Positions 45,075 through 54,057 of a stretch of 64,000 nt of DNA are shown one piece after another. Source of the stretch: Eisenbergiella sp963559585 (GTDB lineage Bacteria; Bacillota; Clostridia; Lachnospirales; Lachnospiraceae); contig CAUWLJ010000003.1 of NCBI GenBank assembly GCA_963559585.1, forward strand, positions 32,228 through 96,227, written 5' to 3'. The notes beneath the pieces are model-generated. The model searched no databases and was not told the origin of the DNA. It saw nothing but the letters and a program-made list of their open reading frames with translations. Made by a program: the position numbers and the translations under genes. Each line of letters starts with the position of its first letter. Position 1 is the stretch's first letter.

Positions 45075-46922
45075 CTACCGCTCCATTTCCACAAAAGGCA
45101 TCTCCGTCATGCGCAGATTGGTGCATCCATAGGGCTGCAGATCTACCTCCTCCGGCTCCGATACCGGATGGGCCTGTTTGGGAACCGGCGCGCAGACGCC
45201 GCCCTGCTCCTCCCAGGGAATCCGCACCATTCTGGCACGCAGCTTCAGCGGCGGATTTTCCTCCGAGAAGGGATACTCCCCCACCTTTTCCCTGACCAGC
45301 TCAAAATCCCCGGAGCAGAACCCATAGTTCCAGGGGGAATCGGGAAGCATCTCGTAGTCGCAGTAGGGGAACTTCCTCTCCACGCCGTCCCTGGTATACT
45401 CCACCCTGCGGGTTTTGGCGCGGACGGGCAGGGCAAACACCAGAGGGCCGCGCACCACGGCCTTCGCCCCGTGAGGGCGGTCGATCAGTCTGGCTTCCAT
45501 CTCCAGCTTCACCAATATCTGCACGGTTCCCTCCCACCGGCGGCTGATACAGTGATAGGCTCCGGGCGATGCCTGCGCGCCGTCCACCCAGGCCTTCTGC
45601 GCACTGCCGGGAATCCGGATGGAAAGCTCCGCCTGTACCGGCGTGCGGGCCGTGACCTCAATCACCGCATCATCCCGGAAGGGATACTCTGAAATCACGC
45701 GGATACTAAGGCTTCCCTCCTCCCTCTCCAGCTCGGCACAGACAGGCACAAGCAGGTTGACAGCCGCTCCCCGCTTCGTCTCCATCACCGCCGCCAGAGC
45801 AAATTTGGGCCAGGCCTGATTAAAATTCGCCGTACAGCAGCCAAAATTCGGCTCCAGGCCGAACATATTCGCCTCGCCGGAATTGGAATTGAAGGGCACG
45901 CTCTCCTCCGGGATCTTCACCGCCGCGATCTGATTGGTCATCTGTACATACTGGTGCGCCCACATATCCGCCGTTGTGGTGGCGGGCATGGCGTTGAAGG
46001 CCTCCTGTTCCAGAAGGTCGCCCCAGAAGGGATTGCCGCTCTCCGCCAGAAGGATCTCGCAGGAATACATGGCCTCCGCCACACTGCAGCACTCGCTCCC
46101 CTGGGTGGGCTGATCCCCGGAAAGGCATTCGTCTCCTGTGAAATGGCCCGTCGCCATGCTGTTGTGTTTCATAATCGTCCGATACATATGCAGCGCAAAT
46201 TCATCCGGGTTCTCCCCGGTAAACCGGGACATGAGGGCGCGGCACTTCAGAGCCATGGCCGTGTTCACCACATGGTTGATCTGCGTCCAGTACCGGGCCT
46301 GGGCGGGACGTTCAAACTCGCTGACCCGGTAGAGCTTCTCGTAATCCAGCCCCTCCGCCTCCAGCAGAAGCGCCAGCTCACGCATCCAGGGCTCCGGCCT
46401 TCTCTCATACAGCCACAGCAGCGGAATCAGCGCCTCGTACCAGCGGGCCGCCCCCCAGTTAAAAAGCGTATGCACGGAAATATGGGCCAGAAGCTGGCGC
46501 AGCGCCCGGTATACCGCATCTTCGATCCGTTCATCCAGAGTACAGTCATGGTACAGCACCAATACCTTACAAATCAGAAAGGCCGCCCACACATCATAGG
46601 TTTCCCTCTCCTTCTCTTCACAGGGACAGATCCAGCCATCCTCCTTCTGCCCTGCGAGGATCGCATCAATATATCTTTTGGCGCGTCCCTTCAAGGCTTC
46701 GTCATCCAGTAGATAGGCCAGAGGGATGAAACCATCCAGCCAGTAGGGCACCCGCTCCCAGCCCTCCTTGTCACCGCCGATCCATCTGCTCTCCCGTATG
46801 TCGGGCCAGATCAGATCCAGATGGCCGGACAGCCCCTCCGCCTGTATCTGAAGCTGCCGCAGCAGCCACCCCTCCGGCCTGAGCTGCCGGGTTGTGAGCG
46901 GGGTGAATTTTCTTTCTCTCAT
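45075..46922 (-). CDS. GH127-type beta-L-arabinofuranosidase
   Basis: 615 residues from the ATG at 46922 (GGAAGGGAAGCATC in front). It matches the DUF1680/GH127 alpha/alpha barrel: H-N-S-M-A-T-G-H-F-T-G-D-E-C, G-S-E-C-C-S-V-A-E-A-M-Y, and N-F-G-C-C-T-A-N-F-N-Q. The conserved Glu and Cys residues hold zinc and carry out hydrolysis with Cys as nucleophile. No signal peptide, so it works on imported arabino-oligosaccharides. It follows the serine-hydrolase gene by 93 bp on the same strand. The related GH146 family is an alternative. Confidence 0.88.
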   Translation of the reverse strand: MRERKFTPLTTRQLRPEGWLLRQLQIQAEGLSGHLDLIWPDIRESRWIGGDKEGWERVPYWLDGFIPLAYLLDDEALKGRAKRYIDAILAGQKEDGWICPCEEKERETYDVWAAFLICKVLVLYHDCTLDERIEDAVYRALRQLLAHISVHTLFNWGAARWYEALIPLLWLYERRPEPWMRELALLLEAEGLDYEKLYRVSEFERPAQARYWTQINHVVNTAMALKCRALMSRFTGENPDEFALHMYRTIMKHNSMATGHFTGDECLSGDQPTQGSECCSVAEAMYSCEILLAESGNPFWGDLLEQEAFNAMPATTTADMWAHQYVQMTNQIAAVKIPEESVPFNSNSGEANMFGLEPNFGCCTANFNQAWPKFALAAVMETKRGAAVNLLVPVCAELEREEGSLSIRVISEYPFRDDAVIEVTARTPVQAELSIRIPGSAQKAWVDGAQASPGAYHCISRRWEGTVQILVKLEMEARLIDRPHGAKAVVRGPLVFALPVRAKTRRVEYTRDGVERKFPYCDYEMLPDSPWNYGFCSGDFELVREKVGEYPFSEENPPLKLRARMVRIPWEEQGGVCAPVPKQAHPVSEPEEVDLQPYGCTNLRMTEMPFVEMER

Positions 46923-47015
46923 GATGCTTCCCTTCCTTTCACTTCCCATATGAAAAAAGGTCTGCACCTCCCCCGCATACAACGCGGACACGCTGCAGAC
47001 CCATCCCATCATCCA

Positions 47016-48179
47016 TCAAAGCGTCCCAAACACAATATTCCTGATCCTGGGATGAATATAAGCCTCATTGTTCGGGAAAAGATTATGCATATAGACCAAA
47101 GAAATCTTTTCTGCCGGGTCGATCGCCACATAAGTCCCCATCATTCCTGTCCAGCCGAATTCTCCCACAGAGGTGTTGGTTCCGGCGGACGGATCCATCA
47201 TGGTTCTCACTCCCAGCCCATAGCCATACCCTGCCAGATAAGGGTTTGAGCCGCTAAACTGCGCAAGCTGCCGCTCATTCAGCTGATTGGAGCGCATCAG
47301 ATCAATGGTTTTGCGTCCCATAATCTTACGCCCCTGATACTCCCCGCCGCAGGCCAGCATCTGGGTCAGCGCCAGGTAATCCCTGACCGTGGAAAAAAGC
47401 CCTGCCCCTCCGGCCTCATACCTGGCCTCCGGTTCAAACCGCTCATCCCCCTGAAAGGTATCCGCACCCTCCGCCTTTCCGTCCTCTCCCAGCAGATAGG
47501 GCTTCACCAGGCGCTCCCGGATATCGCCAAAAAAGTGGTAGCCTGTGCTGTTCATTCCCAAAGGCTCAAAAAGCTCCTCCTTCAAAAACCGCCCCACGGT
47601 TTTTCCTGAAATCACCTCGATCAGCCCTGCCACCAGTTCATGGCCAAAGCCGTACAGCCACTGGGTTCCCGGATCAAAGGCAATGGGAACCGCCGACACC
47701 GCCCGGATATCCTGGCGCAGCGTATAATCCCCCACCGTCTGTACCAGCTTCTCCCTCTCCTGCCGCAGCACTTGATGGGTATAATCCTGTCCATCGTATC
47801 CAATCCCCATAGCCATGGAGAAGCAGTCCCTCACCTGAATCGGCCTTTTAGGCGGACGCAGCTTCACCGTGCCGTCCTCCGCCGTTTCCGCCACCATAGT
47901 ATCCTTCCATTCCGGAAAATACTCATAGATAGGATCTGTCAGCAGAAATTTTCCCCTCTCCCACAACAGCATGGCTCCCGTGCACACAGCCACCTTGGTG
48001 GTAGACCACTGACGGTAAACGCTCGACGCATCCGCCGGAATCCCCTTCTCCCGGTCCGCCCAGCCATGATACTCCTCAAACAGAAGCTCCCCGTTCCGCG
48101 CCACCGCGCACCCGTTTCCCACCGGGCCGTGCTCCAGCGCCTCCTCCAGAAAGCTGCTCAATGCCTTAAAATCTGCCAT
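47016..48179 (-). CDS. Serine hydrolase of the beta-lactamase/esterase family
   Basis: 387 residues from the ATG at 48179 (GGAGGAAGGGAAA upstream). The S-x-x-K catalytic motif is Ser59-T-T-Lys62; the Tyr partner is likely in W-L-Y-G-F-G-H-E-L. There is no signal peptide. Such cytoplasmic class C-like proteins often act as esterases. Being upstream of the GH127 gene, it may deacylate an arabinose-containing glycan; that is inference. Confidence 0.85.
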   Translation of the reverse strand: MADFKALSSFLEEALEHGPVGNGCAVARNGELLFEEYHGWADREKGIPADASSVYRQWSTTKVAVCTGAMLLWERGKFLLTDPIYEYFPEWKDTMVAETAEDGTVKLRPPKRPIQVRDCFSMAMGIGYDGQDYTHQVLRQEREKLVQTVGDYTLRQDIRAVSAVPIAFDPGTQWLYGFGHELVAGLIEVISGKTVGRFLKEELFEPLGMNSTGYHFFGDIRERLVKPYLLGEDGKAEGADTFQGDERFEPEARYEAGGAGLFSTVRDYLALTQMLACGGEYQGRKIMGRKTIDLMRSNQLNERQLAQFSGSNPYLAGYGYGLGVRTMMDPSAGTNTSVGEFGWTGMMGTYVAIDPAEKISLVYMHNLFPNNEAYIHPRIRNIVFGTL

Positions 48180-48241
48180 TTTCCCCTTCCTCCTTCTTTT
48201 TTTCATCCAGTCAGGAGCATGTCCTTCAAGCTCTTTGAAGC

Positions 48242-48275
48242 GTTACCGTTCACTGGCAGGCCAGAAAACAGTAAC
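48242..48275. repeat. 34-bp palindrome related to the miniature element, with near-duplicated flanks
   Basis: GTTACCGTTCACTGGC...AAACAGTAAC. The 8 bases on each side, TTTGAAGC and CTTGAAGC, agree in 7 of 8, as expected for a target duplication. It lies in the otherwise empty 328-bp gap between the serine hydrolase and the MATE pump. Confidence 0.7.
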
Positions 48276-48507
48276 CTTGAAGCTGCCCTTTCTTTTCATC
48301 ATAGCAGAAAAAGGTTGACAGCGGAATAGTCAGTTTTTATAATAGACAGGCAGCGAAGCTATAGATTTTTCTGTTTCTGATTTTAAACAGGAGGATATAT
48401 GGCTTTTTATTTTGCATTCGACAAAGGAAAAAACGCAGGCTTGAGACAAAAATGCAGACACATATTCTCACCGTGTCCGGGTCGAACATGCTCCGAGGAG
48501 GTAATGA

Positions 48508-49869
48508 ATGAAAGAAAAAGCTTTTCAGGAAAATATGATGGGAACCAGGCCGGTTCTGCCCCTGCTTCTGACCATGGCCCTTCCCCCTATGATTTCGATG
48601 TTTATTCAGTCTATGTACAATGTGGTGGACAGCATTTTCGTGGCGCGTCTGAGCGAGGAAGCGCTCACAGCCGTATCCCTGGTCTATCCTCTGCAGAACC
48701 TGTCCCTGGCAGTATCGGCGGGACTGGGAATCGGCATCAACGCCAGTATTGCCATGAGCCTGGGCGAGGGAAACCGGAAACGGGCAGAGGAGGCTATCGA
48801 ACACGGAATGCTCCTCAGTCTCCTCCACAGCCTGGGCTTCGTCCTGATCGGACTTTTCCTTTCCCGGCCCTTCCTTTCCCTTTTTACCCAGGATCAGCAC
48901 ATCCTGGACATGGCGGTGCTGTATTCCGTAATCGTCATTACCCTCACCTTCGGAAGCCACTTCCATATCGCCATTGAAAAGATTTTCCAGGCGACAGGCA
49001 GCATGGTAATCCCCATGCTCCTCCAGGGGGCAGGGGCGCTGGTCAATATCCTGCTTGACCCCATTCTGATCTTCGGCCTGTTCGGCCTGCCAGCCATGGG
49101 TGTGGCGGGAGCAGCGCTGGCCACCGTCATCGGCCAGATGACCGCCTGTATTCTGGCTTTCTGGACGATCCAGAAGCAGGAGCTCCGCATTCCCTTCCGC
49201 CGCTTTGCCATCAGCCGGCGCATGATCGCCGGCATCTACCGGGTCGCTCTCCCCAGCGCGCTGATGATGGCCATGCCCTCCGCCCTGGTAGGCATCCTCA
49301 ACGGTATCCTGAGCGGCATGGCACATGCGGCCACAAGCATCGCCGTGCTGGGTATGTACTTCAAAATGCAGAGCTTCGTCAACATGCCCGCCAACGGCGT
49401 GATCCAGGCTCTGCGTCCCATATGCAGCTACAACTACGGCGCAGGCCGCACCGACCGTCTGCGCAGCGCGGTACACGCCGCCATGTGGGTCATCGGTTTC
49501 ATCATGGCTCTGGGAACTCTGCTGTTCTGCGGCATTCCCGGCACGGTGATGGCCCTCTTTGACGCCCAGCCGCTTCTGATCCAGATGGGCAGCCAGGCTC
49601 TGCGCATCATCGGCATCAGCTTCCTCCTCTCCACCCCCGCCCAGGTCTATTCGGGAACCTTTGAGGCGCTTGGCATGGGAGCGCAGTCCCTGACCCTGTC
49701 TCTCCTGCGTCAAATGAGCATCCTGCCTCTGGCCGCCTTTCTCCTGTCCCGGTTCCTTGGCGCTGCAGGCGTGTGGAGCGCCTTTCCTGTGGCGGAAGGG
49801 GCCGCTATGGTCTGCGCGGTGGTTCTGTGGAGGTATTATGGGAAGAGGATGGGGATTTTGAAAAAATAG
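48508..49869 (+). CDS. MATE-family multidrug/cation efflux protein
   Basis: 453 residues, about twelve membrane helices, the usual MATE size. Early conserved parts are L-P-P-M-I-S-M-F-I-Q-S-M-Y-N-V-V-D-S-I-F-V and G-L-G-I-G-I-N-A-S-I-A. It exports drugs or metabolites against Na+ or H+. GAGGAGGTAATGA precedes the ATG. It is divergent from the serine hydrolase and convergent with the regulator at 49895. No regulator is next to its start. Confidence 0.93.
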   Translation: MKEKAFQENMMGTRPVLPLLLTMALPPMISMFIQSMYNVVDSIFVARLSEEALTAVSLVYPLQNLSLAVSAGLGIGINASIAMSLGEGNRKRAEEAIEHGMLLSLLHSLGFVLIGLFLSRPFLSLFTQDQHILDMAVLYSVIVITLTFGSHFHIAIEKIFQATGSMVIPMLLQGAGALVNILLDPILIFGLFGLPAMGVAGAALATVIGQMTACILAFWTIQKQELRIPFRRFAISRRMIAGIYRVALPSALMMAMPSALVGILNGILSGMAHAATSIAVLGMYFKMQSFVNMPANGVIQALRPICSYNYGAGRTDRLRSAVHAAMWVIGFIMALGTLLFCGIPGTVMALFDAQPLLIQMGSQALRIIGISFLLSTPAQVYSGTFEALGMGAQSLTLSLLRQMSILPLAAFLLSRFLGAAGVWSAFPVAEGAAMVCAVVLWRYYGKRMGILKK

Positions 49870-49894
49870 CTTCTCTCCGGCCTCTGTTCATTTC

Positions 49895-50857
49895 CTATTT
49901 TTCCAACTGATAGCCCAGCCTGAGCACCAATGGCTGGGCATAATTTCCGTATTTATCCCCAAACAGATTCATTCCCCCCACATGAACAGCATCAGCCTCC
50001 ACACCAATTCTGACGCTGATATAGGGAAGGTCAGAAAACGAAATGTCAGAAATACAAAGATTGTTTATTTTCACTCCATCAAGATAGGTTCCTCTCTCAT
50101 CCAGCCTCCATGTTTTTAAAAAACCATACTGTGTTGACAAAATACTGTTCCATGAGGGCGTCAGAGCTCCTCTGACTCCACCGCAGTCACAGGGGCTTTC
50201 AAAAATTCCCAGTTTCCTGGAATTGAGATATACACTGATATCACTTTCCCAGGGATCCCGGTACATAGGAGCCTCTGAACAGGATTCAAAGGATATCTCC
50301 AGCCACTTAAAGGTAATATTGTTCATAAATGCAAAAGAGAAACGATATTCCAAAAAACCTGAATGAAACCAGATCCTCTGCGCGCCAAAACGATCTGGAT
50401 GGAAAAAGGAAAGCGGAACATCCTTCTCCCCAATCATGCCATATTCGCTGCATATCCCGCAGGTGGACGTAATACTCTGGGCATCTGAATAACATCCAAT
50501 CGGCATACTCATCGTCAGGCTTTTGTTTGTATCATCCTCCTCAGCGCGCATATCACTGTTCAGATTAAAAATCACCTGGGACAGAGACGGCGAGCAAAGC
50601 TTCAATACGCCGCCCCTCTCCTGAGGTTTATTTTCTGTAATGATCAGTCCGGCGTCTGCCAGAATACTGACCGATGTGGAAATGGTAGACATGGGAGTAT
50701 GCAGTTCTTCCGCCAGTTCTCCTATACTCTTACTTCCAAACTGCAGACTTTTCAAAATGGCCAGCCGGATATCCGACGAAAGAGCCCTGGCCATCTTTCT
50801 GAAAGGCTCCATATCGTTCAGATCAAATTCTGCCGTTTGATTCTCCCTGTCTGCCAT
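49895..50857 (-). CDS. ArsR-like winged-helix regulator with C-terminal beta domain
   Basis: 320 residues. The winged HTH spans about 18-95 (S-S-D-I-R-L-A-I-L-K-S-L, then E-L-H-T-P-M-S-T-I-S-T-S-V-S-I-L). The C-terminal 210 residues look beta-rich (W-F-H-S-G-F-L-E-Y-R-F-S-F-A) and may bind a ligand; ordinary ArsR proteins are about 100 residues. It is the last gene of the enolase/importer operon, 15 bp after the enolase-type gene, so it likely regulates its own operon. AACAGGGAGGAATACTT precedes the ATG. Confidence 0.8.
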   Translation of the reverse strand: MADRENQTAEFDLNDMEPFRKMARALSSDIRLAILKSLQFGSKSIGELAEELHTPMSTISTSVSILADAGLIITENKPQERGGVLKLCSPSLSQVIFNLNSDMRAEEDDTNKSLTMSMPIGCYSDAQSITSTCGICSEYGMIGEKDVPLSFFHPDRFGAQRIWFHSGFLEYRFSFAFMNNITFKWLEISFESCSEAPMYRDPWESDISVYLNSRKLGIFESPCDCGGVRGALTPSWNSILSTQYGFLKTWRLDERGTYLDGVKINNLCISDISFSDLPYISVRIGVEADAVHVGGMNLFGDKYGNYAQPLVLRLGYQLEK

Positions 50858-50872
50858 AAGTATTCCTCCCTG

Positions 50873-52006
50873 TTATATCCCCTCTGCCCAGATCAGATCC
50901 ATACCAAATCCTGGACGATCCGGTATCTGCATGACACCGTTTTCCAGTCTGTAACCACCAAAATCCACACCCTCTATGCTCCCAAGCACTGCTTCCACAC
51001 ACGGAATATGGTGGGGATAGGCTGCCGCAAGATGGGTACAATAATGGGTTTTGGTAACCGTGCCCCAGGCGTGCGGCGATGCCAGCCAGCCGTTTTCACT
51101 GATCTCCTTCATCAGCTCTCTCCATTTGGTAAATCCATATCCGCAAACGTCCGGCTGCCACACATCCAAAAGCTTCTTCTGTGCCAGATCCCTTAAAAGC
51201 GGAATATCCGTCATCGACTCCCCATCCGCGATCAGGGTTGTGGGCCTCTCCTTTTGCAGATAAGACTTCAGCCTGCGGTTTTTCTCTTCCTCCTCACGAA
51301 ACGGCTCCTCAAACCAGTAAATCTCCGTATCACCGATCCCTTCTAAAAAGGCGGTCACATCCTCCAGCGTATAGCCGTCATTGGCATCTACCATAATGGC
51401 TGTACCGGGCAAAGCCTCATGGATTCGTTTCACGATTTCAATGTCTCTCTCCAGCCCTTTATCATGCTCCATCCACTGATGGCTTCTTCCAATTTTCACC
51501 TTCAGCCTTGTATGTCCCAGAGCCACATCATCCACACTCTCCTGAATCACCCTGTCTATTCCAAAAGGGGCATCCTCGGGGATAATGTCGTTCATATAAA
51601 CAGCCCCGTCATAAACAGGAGCTTTCAGAGCCGCCTTGGGATTGATCATCCGGCATACCGGAATTTTCAATATTTTTCCTGCCAGATCATGAAGCGGAAG
51701 GTCAAACGCCTGGAACGCTTCGTCCAAAATGCCCTTTTCTGCCGCAAAAAATTCTGTCAGGGAGCGCCCCCTTAAAAACTCAGCCTTACTTTTTGCATCT
51801 TGAATATTCCTGCTTAATTCTCCCCATCCCGAAATGCCGCTTTGAGTAATCAGCTTTGCAGTCAGGATTTCACCGCCAAAGCCGTGATAGCCCTTGATGG
51901 CATTTTTTCCGTGCAGCCTGGGATATCTGGCGCGGCAACGGTAAAATTCCACCCTCTCAATCTGATGCCCCTTCAATTCCTGATTCCATTCTTCATAACA
52001 GGTCAT
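50873..52006 (-). CDS. Enolase-superfamily acid-sugar dehydratase/racemase
   Basis: 377 residues from the ATG at 52006; GGAGGA at 52014-52019 is 7 bp before it and lies inside the longer frame, which decides the start. Mandelate-racemase group features: Lys base in R-L-K-V-K-I-G, metal ligands in V-D-A-N-D-G, F-E-E-P-F and A-D-G-E-S, and a His in A-S-P-H-A-W-G-T. These enzymes dehydrate or epimerise aldonates and aldarates. It sits between an importer and a wHTH regulator, so an imported acid sugar is the likely substrate; its identity is not evident. Confidence 0.88.
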   Translation of the reverse strand: MTCYEEWNQELKGHQIERVEFYRCRARYPRLHGKNAIKGYHGFGGEILTAKLITQSGISGWGELSRNIQDAKSKAEFLRGRSLTEFFAAEKGILDEAFQAFDLPLHDLAGKILKIPVCRMINPKAALKAPVYDGAVYMNDIIPEDAPFGIDRVIQESVDDVALGHTRLKVKIGRSHQWMEHDKGLERDIEIVKRIHEALPGTAIMVDANDGYTLEDVTAFLEGIGDTEIYWFEEPFREEEEKNRRLKSYLQKERPTTLIADGESMTDIPLLRDLAQKKLLDVWQPDVCGYGFTKWRELMKEISENGWLASPHAWGTVTKTHYCTHLAAAYPHHIPCVEAVLGSIEGVDFGGYRLENGVMQIPDRPGFGMDLIWAEGI

Positions 52007-52051
52007 TTTCATTTCCTCCATATTTTATTCTATATAAACTAATGCTGAAAA

Positions 52052-52942
52052 TCATCCCTTGATCGATCCAATCATAACCCCCTTTGTGAAGTACCTCTGA
52101 ACAAAGGGATAAATGGCAAGCATGGGAACGCAGCTGACCACAATAACCGCATATTTAATCGTAACCCCCAGCTTTGAGTTCTCAGCATAAGAACCATCTC
52201 CCGTTCCAATCTGATTTGCCAGCAGAATATCTCTCAAAACCAGCTGCAGATTTGCTTTGTCCGATGAGCGCAGATAAACCAGGGCATTAAAATAGGTATT
52301 CCAGGAGCCCACAGCATAATATAAAGCAATAACTGCCAAAATAGGGGCAGATAATGGAATCACAATTTTGAGAAAAAATTTCGTGTAACTGCATCCGTCC
52401 AGAAACGCAGCTTCCCTCAGTTCCTCCGGTATTGAGGAATTAAAATAGGTTCTCATAATGATCATATTAGTGGTAGAGATCGCTGTCGGCAGGATAAGCC
52501 CCCAAAGAGTGTCCACCAAATTCAGCTTGCTTACCAGCAAATAGGTAGGAATCAGTCCCCCGCTGATATACATGGTAGCCGCCACAAAAATAGTGATCCA
52601 GTTTCTCCCCGGCAGTTCCTTTCTGGATAAGGGAAAAGCCAGAAGCATCGTAAGAACCATGTTGATGCCCACACCTACAAACAAATAAATTAAACTGTTT
52701 TTGAAGCCTGTCAGGATCTGTTCATTCTGGATCAGGGTCTTAAACCCCTCCAGACTGAATTCCACCGGCCACAGAAAAACCTTTCCCAGCGAGATTGCAT
52801 CCGATGAACTAAAGGAAGCGCTAAGCACATATATCAGGGGATAGAGTTCGATAATCAGGATCAGAACACCCATGATCTCAAAGAAAATATGGACGGCTCT
52901 ATCCTGAGGCATTTCTTTTTTTCTTTGTGGTTTCTGTTTCAT
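52052..52942 (-). CDS. ABC importer permease, second of pair (LplC-like)
   Basis: 296 residues from the ATG at 52942 (GAGAGGAGCA in front). Six-helix membrane protein with the EAA loop E-A-A-F-L-D-G-C-S-Y-T-K-F-F. The ending R-Y-F-T-K-G-V-M-I-G-S-I-K-G is typical. It lies 72 bp after its partner and 45 bp before the enolase-type gene. Confidence 0.93.
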   Translation of the reverse strand: MKQKPQRKKEMPQDRAVHIFFEIMGVLILIIELYPLIYVLSASFSSSDAISLGKVFLWPVEFSLEGFKTLIQNEQILTGFKNSLIYLFVGVGINMVLTMLLAFPLSRKELPGRNWITIFVAATMYISGGLIPTYLLVSKLNLVDTLWGLILPTAISTTNMIIMRTYFNSSIPEELREAAFLDGCSYTKFFLKIVIPLSAPILAVIALYYAVGSWNTYFNALVYLRSSDKANLQLVLRDILLANQIGTGDGSYAENSKLGVTIKYAVIVVSCVPMLAIYPFVQRYFTKGVMIGSIKG

Positions 52943-53014
52943 TGCTCCTCTCATTCTGCCGCACCAGCGGCTTTCCCCGGCATCATCCAATAACCGCTCT
53001 ATTACTTTCAGACG

Positions 53015-53941
53015 CTACCACAAGCTCGTGTTGTTCACCCGCTTTGCAATAAAATTTGCAATAACAAGCAGGATGACATTACACACAGAATTAAACAAAC
53101 TGATGGCGGTGGAATAATCAAAGTTGCCTTCCAAAATACCTACCCGGTAGACATAAGTAGATATCACATCACTGGACGCCTGATTCAGACTGTTCTGCAT
53201 CAAAAGTACCTTTTCATAGCCAATGTTCATGATCTGCCCACAGCGCAGCAACAGCATGATCGTTATGGTACTGCTGATACCCGGAAGCGAAATATGCCAG
53301 ATCTTCTGCAGCCTTCCCGCTCCGTCTATGGCCGCCGCCTCATAGAGAGTGGGATCAATCCCCGCCAGTGCAGCTATATAAAGTATGGCATCCCACCCCA
53401 TGTTCTGCCAGATACCGGATATGATATACATAGGCTTAAAAGCGCTCACAGAAGCAAAATAGTTCGTTGTAGAGAGCCCCAGCATTTCCCGGATCATATT
53501 ATATACGCCAGTATTCGGATTAAAAATCAGCTGCATGATACTAACAATGATAACCGCTGAAAGGAAATGCGGAATATATGCCACATTCTGCAATATTTTC
53601 CTGAACCTTGTGCTCCTCAGTTCTCCTAACAGCAATGCAAAAAAAATGGGGAATGGGAAACCGAACAGAAGCGATAAAAAGTTGATAACCAGCGTATTTC
53701 CTACGATCCGATTGAAATAAAAGCCACTGAAAAAACGGGCAAAATGTTCAAATCCGATCCATTCGCTTCCCCATATTCCTTTTGCCGGACGATAATCCTT
53801 AAAAGCAATCAGAATACCATACATCGGTGTATAAAGGAACAAAACATACCATATAATGGGGAGCAGCAGCATGAAATACAATTCTCTGCATGCTATAATA
53901 CGGCTCCATAAAGTGCCTTTTTTATTTTTGGATGATAACAC
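53015..53941 (-). CDS. ABC importer permease, first of pair (LplB-like), GTG start
   Basis: 308 residues with a GTG start at 53941; GGAGAGGAG lies 9 bp in front. The core starts Y-F-M-L-L-L-P-I-I-W-Y-V-L-F-L and the EAA loop is E-A-A-A-I-D-G-A-G-R-L-Q-K. It follows the binding-protein gene by 116 bp. No ATPase gene is nearby. Confidence 0.92.
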   Translation of the reverse strand: MLSSKNKKGTLWSRIIACRELYFMLLLPIIWYVLFLYTPMYGILIAFKDYRPAKGIWGSEWIGFEHFARFFSGFYFNRIVGNTLVINFLSLLFGFPFPIFFALLLGELRSTRFRKILQNVAYIPHFLSAVIIVSIMQLIFNPNTGVYNMIREMLGLSTTNYFASVSAFKPMYIISGIWQNMGWDAILYIAALAGIDPTLYEAAAIDGAGRLQKIWHISLPGISSTITIMLLLRCGQIMNIGYEKVLLMQNSLNQASSDVISTYVYRVGILEGNFDYSTAISLFNSVCNVILLVIANFIAKRVNNTSLW

Positions 53942-54057
53942 GTCTGCATTCTCCTCTCCTTCTGATATCCTGCACCTCCCCCTATCCGTTCTCGGCCGCG
54001 CCTGAACAGAACAGGGAAGCGCAGGAAGCAGTCTTTTATGAAAGCAGAGCTGGACTC

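Noticed and set aside
48399..48507. Upstream open frame with AGGAGG before MATE, possible leader peptide
   Set aside because: The spacing to its ATG is only 4 bases and the frame continues long into MATE; no sign of attenuation structure.
48337..49713. 458-codon open frame opposite the MATE gene
   Set aside because: It is rich in His, Gln, Gly and Asp and lies entirely antisense to a clear MATE protein; no ribosome site or known domain.
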